Part shown: positions 16,786 through 24,778 of the stretch, one piece after another
How positions within the stretch are numbered: position 1 is the first letter of the stretch
Layout: every line of letters begins with the position of its first letter
From: Deltaproteobacteria bacterium
Lineage (GTDB): Bacteria > Bdellovibrionota > Bacteriovoracia > Bacteriovoracales > Bacteriovoracaceae
DNA length: 34,164 bases
Direction of reading: 5' to 3'
NCBI GenBank assembly: GCA_006226755.1
Contig: SBGE01000028.1
Span: forward strand, 1-34,164
Notes under the pieces: generated by a model
Told to the model about the DNA's origin: nothing
The model's input: the letters and a program-made list of their open reading frames with translations, nothing else
The model's database searches: none
Program-made: the position numbers and the translations under genes

Positions 16786-18486
16786 ATGCTAGATAAATCA
16801 GTAAAGCAGACATTGGTTGTGACTTTGCTTTTGAGTTTTTGCAGTATTGTCTACGAGTTGACACTCGCCAATACCTTATCCATTTTGACTGGTAACTATA
16901 TCTGGTGGCATTCCTGGACGATTGGTTTTTACATTGCAGGTTTGGGATTCGGAGCATTGAAGGCAGGAAAGAAACTTAATTCCTGGCGTGAACTTTTTTG
17001 GATTGAGATTGGTTTGTCTATTTTAGGTTCAATCAGTGTGGTTTACGTCCATTTTCTTTATCTGGTTTTCTATAGCTATGATTATATGGCCTATATGGGA
17101 GGGGAGTTCTACACCGCTTCTTATATTCAGAACAGTTTCTATATGAAAGTCTTTTTCTTTGTGATGGCACAGTCTGTGACTTTCTTGATTGGACTACTTT
17201 CAGGTTTTGAGATTCCTCTTCTGATGAAAATTTTAAAGGAATCTACCGGCAAGGATCACGAAAACAAAGTCTTGGGATTTAACTATATTGGAACACTTGT
17301 TGGAACGCTTTTCTTTGCTCTTTTCTTCCTGCCAAAATTGGATGTTTTCTGGACGGCGATCATTGTCGCTGGAATGAACTTGATGATTTGTCTCTATATA
17401 GTGCTACAAAGAAGAGTTAAGCATTCTCCTGACGTTCTGGTACCAAGTGCTCTGGTCTTCTTATTTTTAGTTTTTATGAGCTTTAAGAATGACAAGATTG
17501 TGGAGACATATCTTAAAATTCGTTACCATGCTCACCGTATCATCACTGAAGATAAAACTCAGTTTGGAACATTTCTTGAACATTTGAATCGAATCAAACC
17601 TGTAGAGAGAATTAAGTCCCTCTATCAATACATAGACGTTTTTGAAGTCGATGAAAAAGATGGAACGGTTGAAACCATCGTTACGATGGATAGTAACTTT
17701 CAGTTCTCTACTTTGACAGAAAAGTTTTATCACGAAGGTTTTTCCCACGTGGCCATGAATTTGGTTGGTCAAAGACCTAAAAATATTCTTGTTCTAGGTG
17801 CCGGTGACGGTTTCCTTTTAAGAGAACTTTTGAAGTACGATGAAATCGAGAAAATCACTCATATTGAACTTGATCCTGAAATTCTCAAACTTGCCAGAAG
17901 AGACAAGTTTAAAAAAATAAACAAATCAAGTCTCGATAATCCAAGAGTTAATACGATTGTTGGGGATGGCTTTTTCTATCTTCGAAATACCGATGAAAAG
18001 TTTGATGCCATCTTTATCGATTTTCCTTATCCAAAGAATTACAACTTGGCGCGACTGTATTCTGTTGAGTTTTATACTTACGTCAAGGCCAGGCTTAAAC
18101 CTGATGGCTTTGCTGTTCTCGATACTCCTGTTTTTGAGAAAAAGTCATTTGATAAGAAAAAGTATTATGGACAGCTTATTGATAAGCCGATTTTTACAAT
18201 CAAAGATTTGCAGAACAACTCCATTATTCTTAGCACCATTCATTACTCTGGATTCACCAAGTATTTGCCTTACAAAGTGGGGGGAGAGTCGTTTGTTGTG
18301 ATGCGAAACTCGGATACCCCCTTCCAGTTCGACCTCGACAAGGCCGATCTTTCAAAGATTGAGTCAGTGACAGATGTTCAACTCAGAGCAATATCGGACC
18401 AGTATTTTCCCTATGAGATCAAGGAAAAGTACGTGAATTCGATCTTTCATCCAACCATACTCGACGCCGGACTTTCCCAGTTCTGA
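16786..18486 (+). CDS. speE: Membrane-linked aminopropyltransferase (spermidine synthase-like) with altered active site
   Basis: The 566-residue protein has seven N-terminal membrane helices (1 to about 235), then a Rossmann methyltransferase-like domain of the spermidine synthase family. The nucleotide loop is LVLGAGDGFLLREL (336-349), followed by the acidic IELDPE (360-365), the GDGFFYL motif near 393 and the catalytic-loop Asp412 (IFIDFPYP). It should move an aminopropyl group from decarboxylated AdoMet to an amine. Two residues differ from the family: RDE.xYHE reads LTEKFYHE (Thr311 where Asp grips the substrate amine), and DxxDP reads DFPYP (Tyr415 for the second Asp). The acceptor may therefore be unusual. 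The gene starts eight bases after the SpeD fusion, with GGATGAGG before the ATG. Confidence 0.87.
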   Translation: MLDKSVKQTLVVTLLLSFCSIVYELTLANTLSILTGNYIWWHSWTIGFYIAGLGFGALKAGKKLNSWRELFWIEIGLSILGSISVVYVHFLYLVFYSYDYMAYMGGEFYTASYIQNSFYMKVFFFVMAQSVTFLIGLLSGFEIPLLMKILKESTGKDHENKVLGFNYIGTLVGTLFFALFFLPKLDVFWTAIIVAGMNLMICLYIVLQRRVKHSPDVLVPSALVFLFLVFMSFKNDKIVETYLKIRYHAHRIITEDKTQFGTFLEHLNRIKPVERIKSLYQYIDVFEVDEKDGTVETIVTMDSNFQFSTLTEKFYHEGFSHVAMNLVGQRPKNILVLGAGDGFLLRELLKYDEIEKITHIELDPEILKLARRDKFKKINKSSLDNPRVNTIVGDGFFYLRNTDEKFDAIFIDFPYPKNYNLARLYSVEFYTYVKARLKPDGFAVLDTPVFEKKSFDKKKYYGQLIDKPIFTIKDLQNNSIILSTIHYSGFTKYLPYKVGGESFVVMRNSDTPFQFDLDKADLSKIESVTDVQLRAISDQYFPYEIKEKYVNSIFHPTILDAGLSQF

Positions 18487-18499
18487 CAGAGCTGATAGA

Positions 18500-18523
18500 C
18501 TTTTTGTTCATCAACAAAAAGGA
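18500..18523 (+). promoter_or_regulatory. Hairpin that buries part of the xdhA ribosome site
   Basis: CTTTTTGTT (18500-18508) and AACAAAAAG (18513-18521) form a perfect 9-bp stem with a CATC loop. The AAGGA ribosome site (18519-18523) is five bases before the xdhA ATG and is half inside the stem. No T run follows, so it is not a terminator for the upstream gene. Confidence 0.4.
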
Positions 18524-18528
18524 CTTTC

Positions 18529-19989
18529 ATGCGGGATTCTATCTGCTTTTCAATAAATGGACAGTCACATGAAGTGAAAGGCGACAAGGTATTCATGACT
18601 TTGTCAGATTACTTGCGCTACGACCAAAATATGCCTGGTACTAAAGTTGTATGCGCTGAAGGGGATTGTGGCGCATGTACCGTACTTGTGGGCTCAGTAA
18701 GAGACCTGAATTCAGGAAAAATCAAATACCGTTCAATCAATTCATGTATTTCGTTTCTTTATACTTTGGATCTTCATTCCATTGTAACCATTGAGGGAAT
18801 CGAAGATAGTGAACTTCATCCTGTTCAAGAGTCTATGCGAGTGAATCATGGGGCGCAATGTGGTTATTGTACACCTGGATTTGTTTGCGCAATGGCAGGA
18901 ATGACGGATACATTGATCAGAGAAAAGAAGCCTCTTGAAACCAAGCGCTCGATGAATTATCTCACTGGAAATCTTTGTCGATGTACAGGCTATGAACCGA
19001 TCATCAAGGCATGTGAGACCCTTGATCTAAAAAAAATCACGCCACTTTATGAGCGTTATCACGATCAGAAGATGATTGATCAATATACTGAACTTTCAAA
19101 ACAAGATGTTCGAATCTCAACTCAAACTCGAGAACTTCGTCTTCCAGCGACTGAAGAAGGTGCCCTAAAAATTAAAAGTGCTGAAGTACGCATTACAAGC
19201 GGCGCGACTGATTTGGGAGTGTTGGTAAACAAAGGCAAGCTTGAGCAACAAAAGGTGGCTTGCTTCAACAATGTTTCTGATTTTTACAAAATTGAAAAAA
19301 TTGGTCGTGAATACCATGTCGGAGCTAAAGTGACTTGGACCGCCCTTGAAGAGGCAATTGAAAAAGATCTTCCTGAATATGCTGATATGATCAAAATTTT
19401 CGCTTCTCCACAAATCAAGAATCAAGGTACTTTGATTGGAAATATTGCTAATGCTTCTCCAATTGCCGATGGTATTCCTTATTTGATGGTCAATGATTCT
19501 CGACTTATTCTTGCCTCTAAAAATGGTGAGCGAGAAGTTGAAACCAAGAATTTTTTTAAAGGCTACAAACAACTTGATCTGCAATCTGATGAAATAATCA
19601 AAAAAGTCATCTTACCAGTTCCTGATAAAGACGTTTGGACCAAACTGTATAAAGTCAGTCTAAGACGAGATATGGATATTTCAGCAGTCACCTTTGCAGG
19701 TACAATAAATGTGGTTAAAGATAAAATTAACTCAGTTCAATTAGCTCTAGGTGGAGTGGGACCTATTGTCCTTCGTTTACCAAAAACAGAAGCGGCCTTG
19801 ATTGGAAAAGATTTTTCCCGAGAAGAATTCTTCAAAGCAAGAGATATCCTGATTACTGAAATTACTCCCATATCAGATATCAGAGGTTCTAGAGAATTCC
19901 GTCTTCAAGTGGCGAAAAATCTCTTGATGAAATTTCATGATGAATTGGCCAAAGAAAAACTGTCCCAAGAAGTGGAGGTGAGGCTATGA
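18529..19989 (+). CDS. xdhA: Xanthine dehydrogenase small subunit (2Fe-2S and FAD domains)
   Basis: This 486-residue subunit carries electrons from the molybdenum site to NAD+ through two iron-sulfur clusters and FAD. The plant-type 2Fe-2S cluster uses Cys42, 47, 50 and 73 (CAEGDCGAC), and the second cluster Cys111, 114, 150 and 152 (CGYCTPGF, CRCTGY). The FAD domain follows from about 190, with ITSGATDLGVLV and GTLIGNIANASPIADGIPYL. The fused FeS-FAD layout is that of the Rhodobacter-type XdhA. The gene overlaps xdhB by ATGA, so the two are translationally coupled. In a prey-eating or scavenging cell it would degrade hypoxanthine and xanthine to urate. Confidence 0.95.
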   Translation: MRDSICFSINGQSHEVKGDKVFMTLSDYLRYDQNMPGTKVVCAEGDCGACTVLVGSVRDLNSGKIKYRSINSCISFLYTLDLHSIVTIEGIEDSELHPVQESMRVNHGAQCGYCTPGFVCAMAGMTDTLIREKKPLETKRSMNYLTGNLCRCTGYEPIIKACETLDLKKITPLYERYHDQKMIDQYTELSKQDVRISTQTRELRLPATEEGALKIKSAEVRITSGATDLGVLVNKGKLEQQKVACFNNVSDFYKIEKIGREYHVGAKVTWTALEEAIEKDLPEYADMIKIFASPQIKNQGTLIGNIANASPIADGIPYLMVNDSRLILASKNGEREVETKNFFKGYKQLDLQSDEIIKKVILPVPDKDVWTKLYKVSLRRDMDISAVTFAGTINVVKDKINSVQLALGGVGPIVLRLPKTEAALIGKDFSREEFFKARDILITEITPISDIRGSREFRLQVAKNLLMKFHDELAKEKLSQEVEVRL

Positions 19990-22295
19990 GTATTGGAAAG
20001 AATATTGCTCATGATTCCTCAATTGGGCATGTTACTGGGAAATCGATATTCATAGATGATCGAGCAGCCATTCAAGGAGAACTTCAAGTCGGTGTGGTTG
20101 GAGCTCCTGTAGCAGCGGGAAGACTAAAACAAGTCAATACCAGAAGAGCTGAGCTTATTCCTGGTGTGGTGGGAATTTTTACTGCTAAGGACCTCCATCA
20201 CAATCAGTGGGGAACCATTATCAAACATCAACCGATTTTGGTTGAAGATAAGATCGGCTATATGCACGAGCCAACTGTAGTGGTCGCCGCTGAGACACGT
20301 GAAGCGCTTACAAAAGCTCTACGAGTTATTGAGATCGAATGTGAGGAAGGAAAACCAGTCTTCACCATTGATGAAGCGATCGCCAAAGAGGATTTCTTGT
20401 ATGAGGCCACTCCCTTTGTCCAAGGAGATGTGGAGCAGGCCTTGAAAACTGCAGATCATAGGTTGAAGCAGTCATTTGAATGTGGAGGACAAGAGCATTT
20501 CTATCTTGAGAGTCAGGCGACAGTCGCTATTCCTCTAGAAAACGGTCAAATGGAAATACACTCTTCAAGCCAGCATCCGACAGAAACACAGCATGTCGTT
20601 GCACACGCTTTGGGACTTCCATACCATTACGTGACATGTACAGTGAAGCGAATGGGTGGGGGATTTGGAGGCAAAGAATCTCAGGCGGCTCCTTTTGCCG
20701 CAATGGCAGCAATGGTTGCTGCTAAATTCAATCGTCCGGCCCGTCTCATTCTTTCTAAAGATGATGACATGCAGATGACTGGAAAACGACATCCTTTCAA
20801 AAATTTCTATGAAGTGGGATTTACAAAAGAAGGTATGATCACAGCTCTTAAAGCTGATCTTTATTCTGATGCTGGAGCCTATGCCGATCTTTCAAGCTCC
20901 ATCATGGAAAGGGCCATGTTTCATATCGATAGCGCGTACTATGTTGAAAATGTCTTGATCACAGGAAGATGTTGTAAGACCAATCACCACTCCAATACAG
21001 CATTTAGGGGTTTTGGAGGGCCACAAGGCGCCATTACCATGGAGGCCTTGATTGAAGATATTGCCAAAGTTGTAGGGAAAGATCCGGCCGAAGTTCGCCG
21101 TTTGAATCTTTATGGAAAAGACGTTCGAAACAGAACTCCTTATGGACAAATCATTGATCACAATCCTCTTCCCGAAATGACGGATAGAATTTTATCCGAA
21201 AGTGAATATGCAAGACTTCGAAGTGAAGTGGATGCCTTTAATGCCAAAAAATGTGGAAAGGTCAGAGGACTGGCCCTATCTTATACCAAGTTTGGAATTG
21301 CTTTCACCGCCAAATTTCTCAATCAAGGAAATGCTTTGGTGAATGTACACCTAGATGGAACCGTTCAGGCCTCAACTGGTGCCACTGAAATGGGACAAGG
21401 GGTGAATACCAAGATTCAGCAAGTGATCGCTCATGCTTTTGGAATTCCTCCTAAAGATGTCCAGTTGATGCCTACGTCAACTGATAAAAATCACAACACT
21501 TCTCCTACAGCTGCTTCGAGTGGTTCAGATATTAATTCTGCTGCCGCCCTGATGGCCTGTGACAAGATCAAACGTCGGTTACAAATACTTCTTCACAAGT
21601 TTTGGAATGGAGAGACCTTTGATGATGTGAAAGAGATTGAATTGGATTTTGAAGGAGACCTGGACCATATCGAATTTATTGATGAAAAAATCATCGATAC
21701 CAAAACCAAAAAAGAGTTACCATTCAAAGAGGCCATCACCATGGCGTATTTAAACAGGATATCTCTTGGTGGATATGCCTTTTTTAAGACTGAGAACCTT
21801 GGATTTGACAAAAAGAAATGTGAAGGGCGGGCCTTCAATTATTTCACCAATGGAGCTGCTGTATCCATGGTGGAAATTGATGAATACACTGGAGAGATGA
21901 AAGTATTGATGACCAGAATTCTTATGGATCTTGGACGTCCTCTTAACCCTGGAATTGATCGTGGTCAGGTGACAGGAGCCTTTATTCAGGGGATGGGCTG
22001 GGTGACCCATGAAAGTTTGGTCTACTCAGATAAGGGTGTTCTTCTCTCTCATTCTCCTACGACTTATAAAATTCCGAATATCCAGGATACACCAAGAGAG
22101 TTCGTGGTTGATTTTATAGAAAACAATGAAAATAAACAGGCCGTTCACCGTTCGAAGGCCGTCGGCGAACCACCTTTTCTCTTGGGAGGCGCTGTCTTCT
22201 GTGCCATCAAAGATGCTATTGGTTATCGAACAGCAAATAATAAAATCTCTAGTCCTGCAACCAATGAACGTATTTTGATGGCCCTTTCGGAGTAG
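19986..22295 (+). CDS. xdhB: Xanthine dehydrogenase molybdopterin-binding subunit
   Basis: This 769-residue subunit holds the molybdenum cofactor and oxidises hypoxanthine and xanthine. Residues that mark true xanthine dehydrogenases are present: Glu231 in RMGGGFGGKES and Arg341 in NTAFRGFGGPQ (the counterparts of bovine Glu802 and Arg880), plus the catalytic Glu728 in KAVGEPPF. The cofactor loop GATEMGQGVNTK is also present. This argues against an aldehyde oxidase or CO dehydrogenase. Length is normal for the bacterial subunit. It overlaps xdhA by four bases, and its TAG is followed two bases later by the xdhC ATG. No molybdopterin biosynthesis gene lies in the window, so the cofactor must come from elsewhere in the genome. 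Confidence 0.95.
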   Translation: MSIGKNIAHDSSIGHVTGKSIFIDDRAAIQGELQVGVVGAPVAAGRLKQVNTRRAELIPGVVGIFTAKDLHHNQWGTIIKHQPILVEDKIGYMHEPTVVVAAETREALTKALRVIEIECEEGKPVFTIDEAIAKEDFLYEATPFVQGDVEQALKTADHRLKQSFECGGQEHFYLESQATVAIPLENGQMEIHSSSQHPTETQHVVAHALGLPYHYVTCTVKRMGGGFGGKESQAAPFAAMAAMVAAKFNRPARLILSKDDDMQMTGKRHPFKNFYEVGFTKEGMITALKADLYSDAGAYADLSSSIMERAMFHIDSAYYVENVLITGRCCKTNHHSNTAFRGFGGPQGAITMEALIEDIAKVVGKDPAEVRRLNLYGKDVRNRTPYGQIIDHNPLPEMTDRILSESEYARLRSEVDAFNAKKCGKVRGLALSYTKFGIAFTAKFLNQGNALVNVHLDGTVQASTGATEMGQGVNTKIQQVIAHAFGIPPKDVQLMPTSTDKNHNTSPTAASSGSDINSAAALMACDKIKRRLQILLHKFWNGETFDDVKEIELDFEGDLDHIEFIDEKIIDTKTKKELPFKEAITMAYLNRISLGGYAFFKTENLGFDKKKCEGRAFNYFTNGAAVSMVEIDEYTGEMKVLMTRILMDLGRPLNPGIDRGQVTGAFIQGMGWVTHESLVYSDKGVLLSHSPTTYKIPNIQDTPREFVVDFIENNENKQAVHRSKAVGEPPFLLGGAVFCAIKDAIGYRTANNKISSPATNERILMALSE

Positions 22296-22297
22296 TG

Positions 22298-23104
22298 ATG
22301 GAAAAAAATTTCGAAGCCTTTATTCAGGCCTGGCAAGACCACAAACAAAGCGGAAAATCTTTTGTCACTGTTACTTTAGTAAATTCGAGAGGGTCTGCAC
22401 CTCAAGATCAAGGTGCAAGAATGATTACAGACGGAAAGTCTGTTTTGTTTGGTACTATCGGTGGTGGCAAAGTAGAAGCTAGGGCCATCGAAGAAGCGGC
22501 AAAACTTATTCAAGATAAAGAAAGTAAAACACATCATGTGTTGTGGAATCTTCAAAAGGATGTCGGAATGACATGCGGGGGAGAGGTTTCACTTTTCTTT
22601 GAATGTGAGGGTGATTGTAGGAAAAATTGGATAATTTCTATTTTCGGAGCAGGACATGTTTCTCAAGAGCTATGTCGTGTCCTTGAGAGATTGGATTGCT
22701 CTATAACATGTATAGATCAACGCCAAGAATGGCTCGCAAAATTGCCAAAGACAATCAATACACTTCAGTCAGATTCACCAAAAGACTATGTGAAAGAGAT
22801 AGATGACAATTCGTTCGCCATATTAATGACTATGGGACACGCAACTGATGCTCCTATCCTAGAAGAAATACTAAAAACTAAAAATCTTCCTTATGTCGGC
22901 GTGATTGGAAGTGACTCCAAGGCGAAACTACTGAAAAATGAAATGGAAAAGGTCGGTGTCCTCAGGGAAAAAATCGATAGTTTTATTTGCCCAATTGGTG
23001 AAAGTTTTGGAGACAATAGTCCGGCTGAGATTGCTCTGAGTATTGCGGCTCAACTTATAAAAGTGAAAGATGAAGTTTTCCAAACGGCTAAACGAACAAA
23101 ATAG
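22298..23104 (+). CDS. xdhC: XdhC-type molybdenum cofactor insertion factor
   Basis: The 268-residue protein belongs to the XdhC/CoxI family. It binds sulfurated molybdenum cofactor and delivers it to XdhB. It has the N-terminal SAPQDQGARMITDGK segment with FGTIGGGKVEA, the Cys motif GMTCGGEVSLFFE, and a C-terminal Rossmann domain (IFGAGHVSQELCRVLERL, ending in ICPIGESFGDNSPAEIALSIAAQ). The ATG at 22298 is preferred to the GTG at 22295 because GGAG lies five bases before it. It is the last gene of the xdhABC operon and its stop is one base from the stop of a convergent membrane-protein gene. Confidence 0.93.
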   Translation: MEKNFEAFIQAWQDHKQSGKSFVTVTLVNSRGSAPQDQGARMITDGKSVLFGTIGGGKVEARAIEEAAKLIQDKESKTHHVLWNLQKDVGMTCGGEVSLFFECEGDCRKNWIISIFGAGHVSQELCRVLERLDCSITCIDQRQEWLAKLPKTINTLQSDSPKDYVKEIDDNSFAILMTMGHATDAPILEEILKTKNLPYVGVIGSDSKAKLLKNEMEKVGVLREKIDSFICPIGESFGDNSPAEIALSIAAQLIKVKDEVFQTAKRTK

Positions 23105-23105
23105 T

Positions 23106-23993
23106 TCAGATTTGTTTTAAGTAGACAATGGCCTTCTCTAGAGCGCGTCCGGTATTTTTGAATTTACCTTCTTTCAACTTTTGACTGAGACCTTCCATCG
23201 GCATTACCCTAACCAGATAAAACAGAATAAAGCCCCCTGCCAGAGGTCGAAGGAGACCCCATATAGTGGTGGATGCGGAGCTATTTGAAAAAAAGAAAAA
23301 GAGTCCAAGAAGAAGCAAACTGATAAGAAATAGAGGATTCATTAAATCTTTAATGGCCCCTCTCAATGGCGTTAAATTTTTTCTCGAAGACTCTACTTTT
23401 GTTCTCAGAAGTTTTGTTTCATACATTTTGAATTTTTGATCAGACAGATAATAACTGGCGATGACCACCAATTGTCCGAGAATGATTTTAATGGCGATGA
23501 TGGAGACGAGAATTCCTATTAAAGTTTCTTCATGAACAGGCGTAACTTTGGAAATCTTATCGATAAAATAATCGGCCATGAAAAGAAGATTCTTTCCAAA
23601 CAACAAGAGATAGATCATTAGAGGTTGGATGAAGGCCCAAAGTGAGAGCAAGAACATCCCAAAACTCAGACCCATGAAGTTGTTTCCAAAGAGGATCACG
23701 CCAAGAGCGAAAAGATTACCTTGGGCGGCGATGGCCAGCATTGGAGTCAGTTTTTTTCCGGCCGGAGAAAGGCTTTTTAGCACCGCTGAGACATTTGAAA
23801 TCCCAGAAGGTGTCCTAGAGCTCCATTTTTCTCCCCGTGATTTATGACAGGCCCTCGATAAGATCAGTCCTTGATTTAAGCTTAAAAATTGGCCTGAAAA
23901 CGGAACGCGAAAGCTATGAAGCAAACTTCCAAGTCCTATCTCAATTCCGCTTAAGAGAGCAGCATATTTGCCGGTAAACTCAAATCTATCCAT
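23106..23993 (-). CDS. Integral membrane protein of unknown function
   Basis: The 295-residue protein has about five to six hydrophobic helices from residue 85 onward (for example NFMGLSFGMFLLSLWAFIQP, IGILVSIIAIKIILGQLVVI, PLFLISLLLLGLFFFF). They are preceded by a soluble stretch with the segment SAVLKSLSPAGKKLTPMLAI, which looks conserved-family-like but which I cannot name. There is a charged loop near 190-215. It may be a transporter component or a membrane scaffold. It is divergent from coaD with 50 bases between starts and convergent with xdhC. Confidence is good for coding, none for function. Confidence 0.75.
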   Translation of the reverse strand: MDRFEFTGKYAALLSGIEIGLGSLLHSFRVPFSGQFLSLNQGLILSRACHKSRGEKWSSRTPSGISNVSAVLKSLSPAGKKLTPMLAIAAQGNLFALGVILFGNNFMGLSFGMFLLSLWAFIQPLMIYLLLFGKNLLFMADYFIDKISKVTPVHEETLIGILVSIIAIKIILGQLVVIASYYLSDQKFKMYETKLLRTKVESSRKNLTPLRGAIKDLMNPLFLISLLLLGLFFFFSNSSASTTIWGLLRPLAGGFILFYLVRVMPMEGLSQKLKEGKFKNTGRALEKAIVYLKQI

Positions 23994-24043
23994 GAAGGGA
24001 TATTACCTTTTCTTTTTGGGCTTAGGTAGGGTAGAACAGGTCT

Positions 24044-24550
24044 ATGAGTGGAAAAGTAATCGTTTATCCTATTTCGGCCAATCCTCCAACTTGGGGTCAT
24101 GCAGACATCATGATGAGGGCCTCAGAAAAGTTCGACAAGCTTTACTGGGTAGCTGCTATCAATCCTCACAAACCAGATCCTCTTTTTGGAGATCAGTTTC
24201 GTCTTGATATGATGCAGGCCTACGTTGATTACTACAAACTTAAAAATGTGGAAGTGGCCTCTCACCACGGAACCATTATTCGCTTTGCAGAAGAGAAGGG
24301 CGCAGGCTTTCTTCTTCGTGGTCTTAGAAACACCACTGATTTTCAGCACGAGCTTGAACTTGCTGCAGGGAATAGAGGAATAAATAAAGAAGTCGAAACC
24401 ATCTGTATGTTTTCAAAACCGCACTTTGCGACAATAAGCTCATCTTTGGTTCGAGAATTGGCCTTTTTAGGGGAAAAAATCGATCAGTATGTGCTTCCAA
24501 GTTGGGCCGACAAAATCATCGAAAAATGTCAGAAATCCCAATCTGTTTAA
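24044..24550 (+). CDS. coaD: Phosphopantetheine adenylyltransferase, divergent form
   Basis: This 168-residue nucleotidyltransferase catalyses the fourth step of coenzyme A synthesis: 4'-phosphopantetheine plus ATP gives dephospho-CoA. The TxGH motif is at 16-19 (PTWGH), the RGLRNTTDF motif at 92-100 and the ISSSLVRE motif at 131-138, all in the usual order and spacing. The N-terminal loop is unusual: E. coli has YPGTFDPITNGH, here YPISANPPTWGH, so Gly, Phe and the Asp of the GTFDP loop are replaced. Length is normal. AGG lies a few bases before the ATG. It is the only gene on its strand here and has a 228-base gap downstream. Confidence 0.9.
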   Translation: MSGKVIVYPISANPPTWGHADIMMRASEKFDKLYWVAAINPHKPDPLFGDQFRLDMMQAYVDYYKLKNVEVASHHGTIIRFAEEKGAGFLLRGLRNTTDFQHELELAAGNRGINKEVETICMFSKPHFATISSSLVRELAFLGEKIDQYVLPSWADKIIEKCQKSQSV

Positions 24551-24778
24551 GAAAAATCGACGCTCTCAAAATCCATTTTTTAAACGCCGACAAAAGTGTG
24601 TTCAACAAATGACCCGATGATTCAATTCTATGTAAGAGTGCCTGTATCTCTAAGTTAATTATTCTTACAATAAGTAACATCTTCAATCGTAACTGTCCGA
24701 TATTACTTAACTGTCTGGAATTGCGTAGAGCACTAAATAAGTCTACTCGAAGAGTAAAAGTGACAGTTATTCAACTGA

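Noticed and set aside
19986-22295. Aldehyde oxidase or CO dehydrogenase large subunit instead of XdhB
   Set aside because: The Glu after GGGFGGK and the Arg in AFRGFGGPQ mark xanthine dehydrogenase, and the FeS and FAD domains are fused in the neighbouring subunit as in Rhodobacter-type enzymes.
24551-24778. Possible terminator or small RNA downstream of coaD
   Set aside because: Only short imperfect repeats (for example ACTC-GAA-GAGT) were found, with no T run and no long stem.
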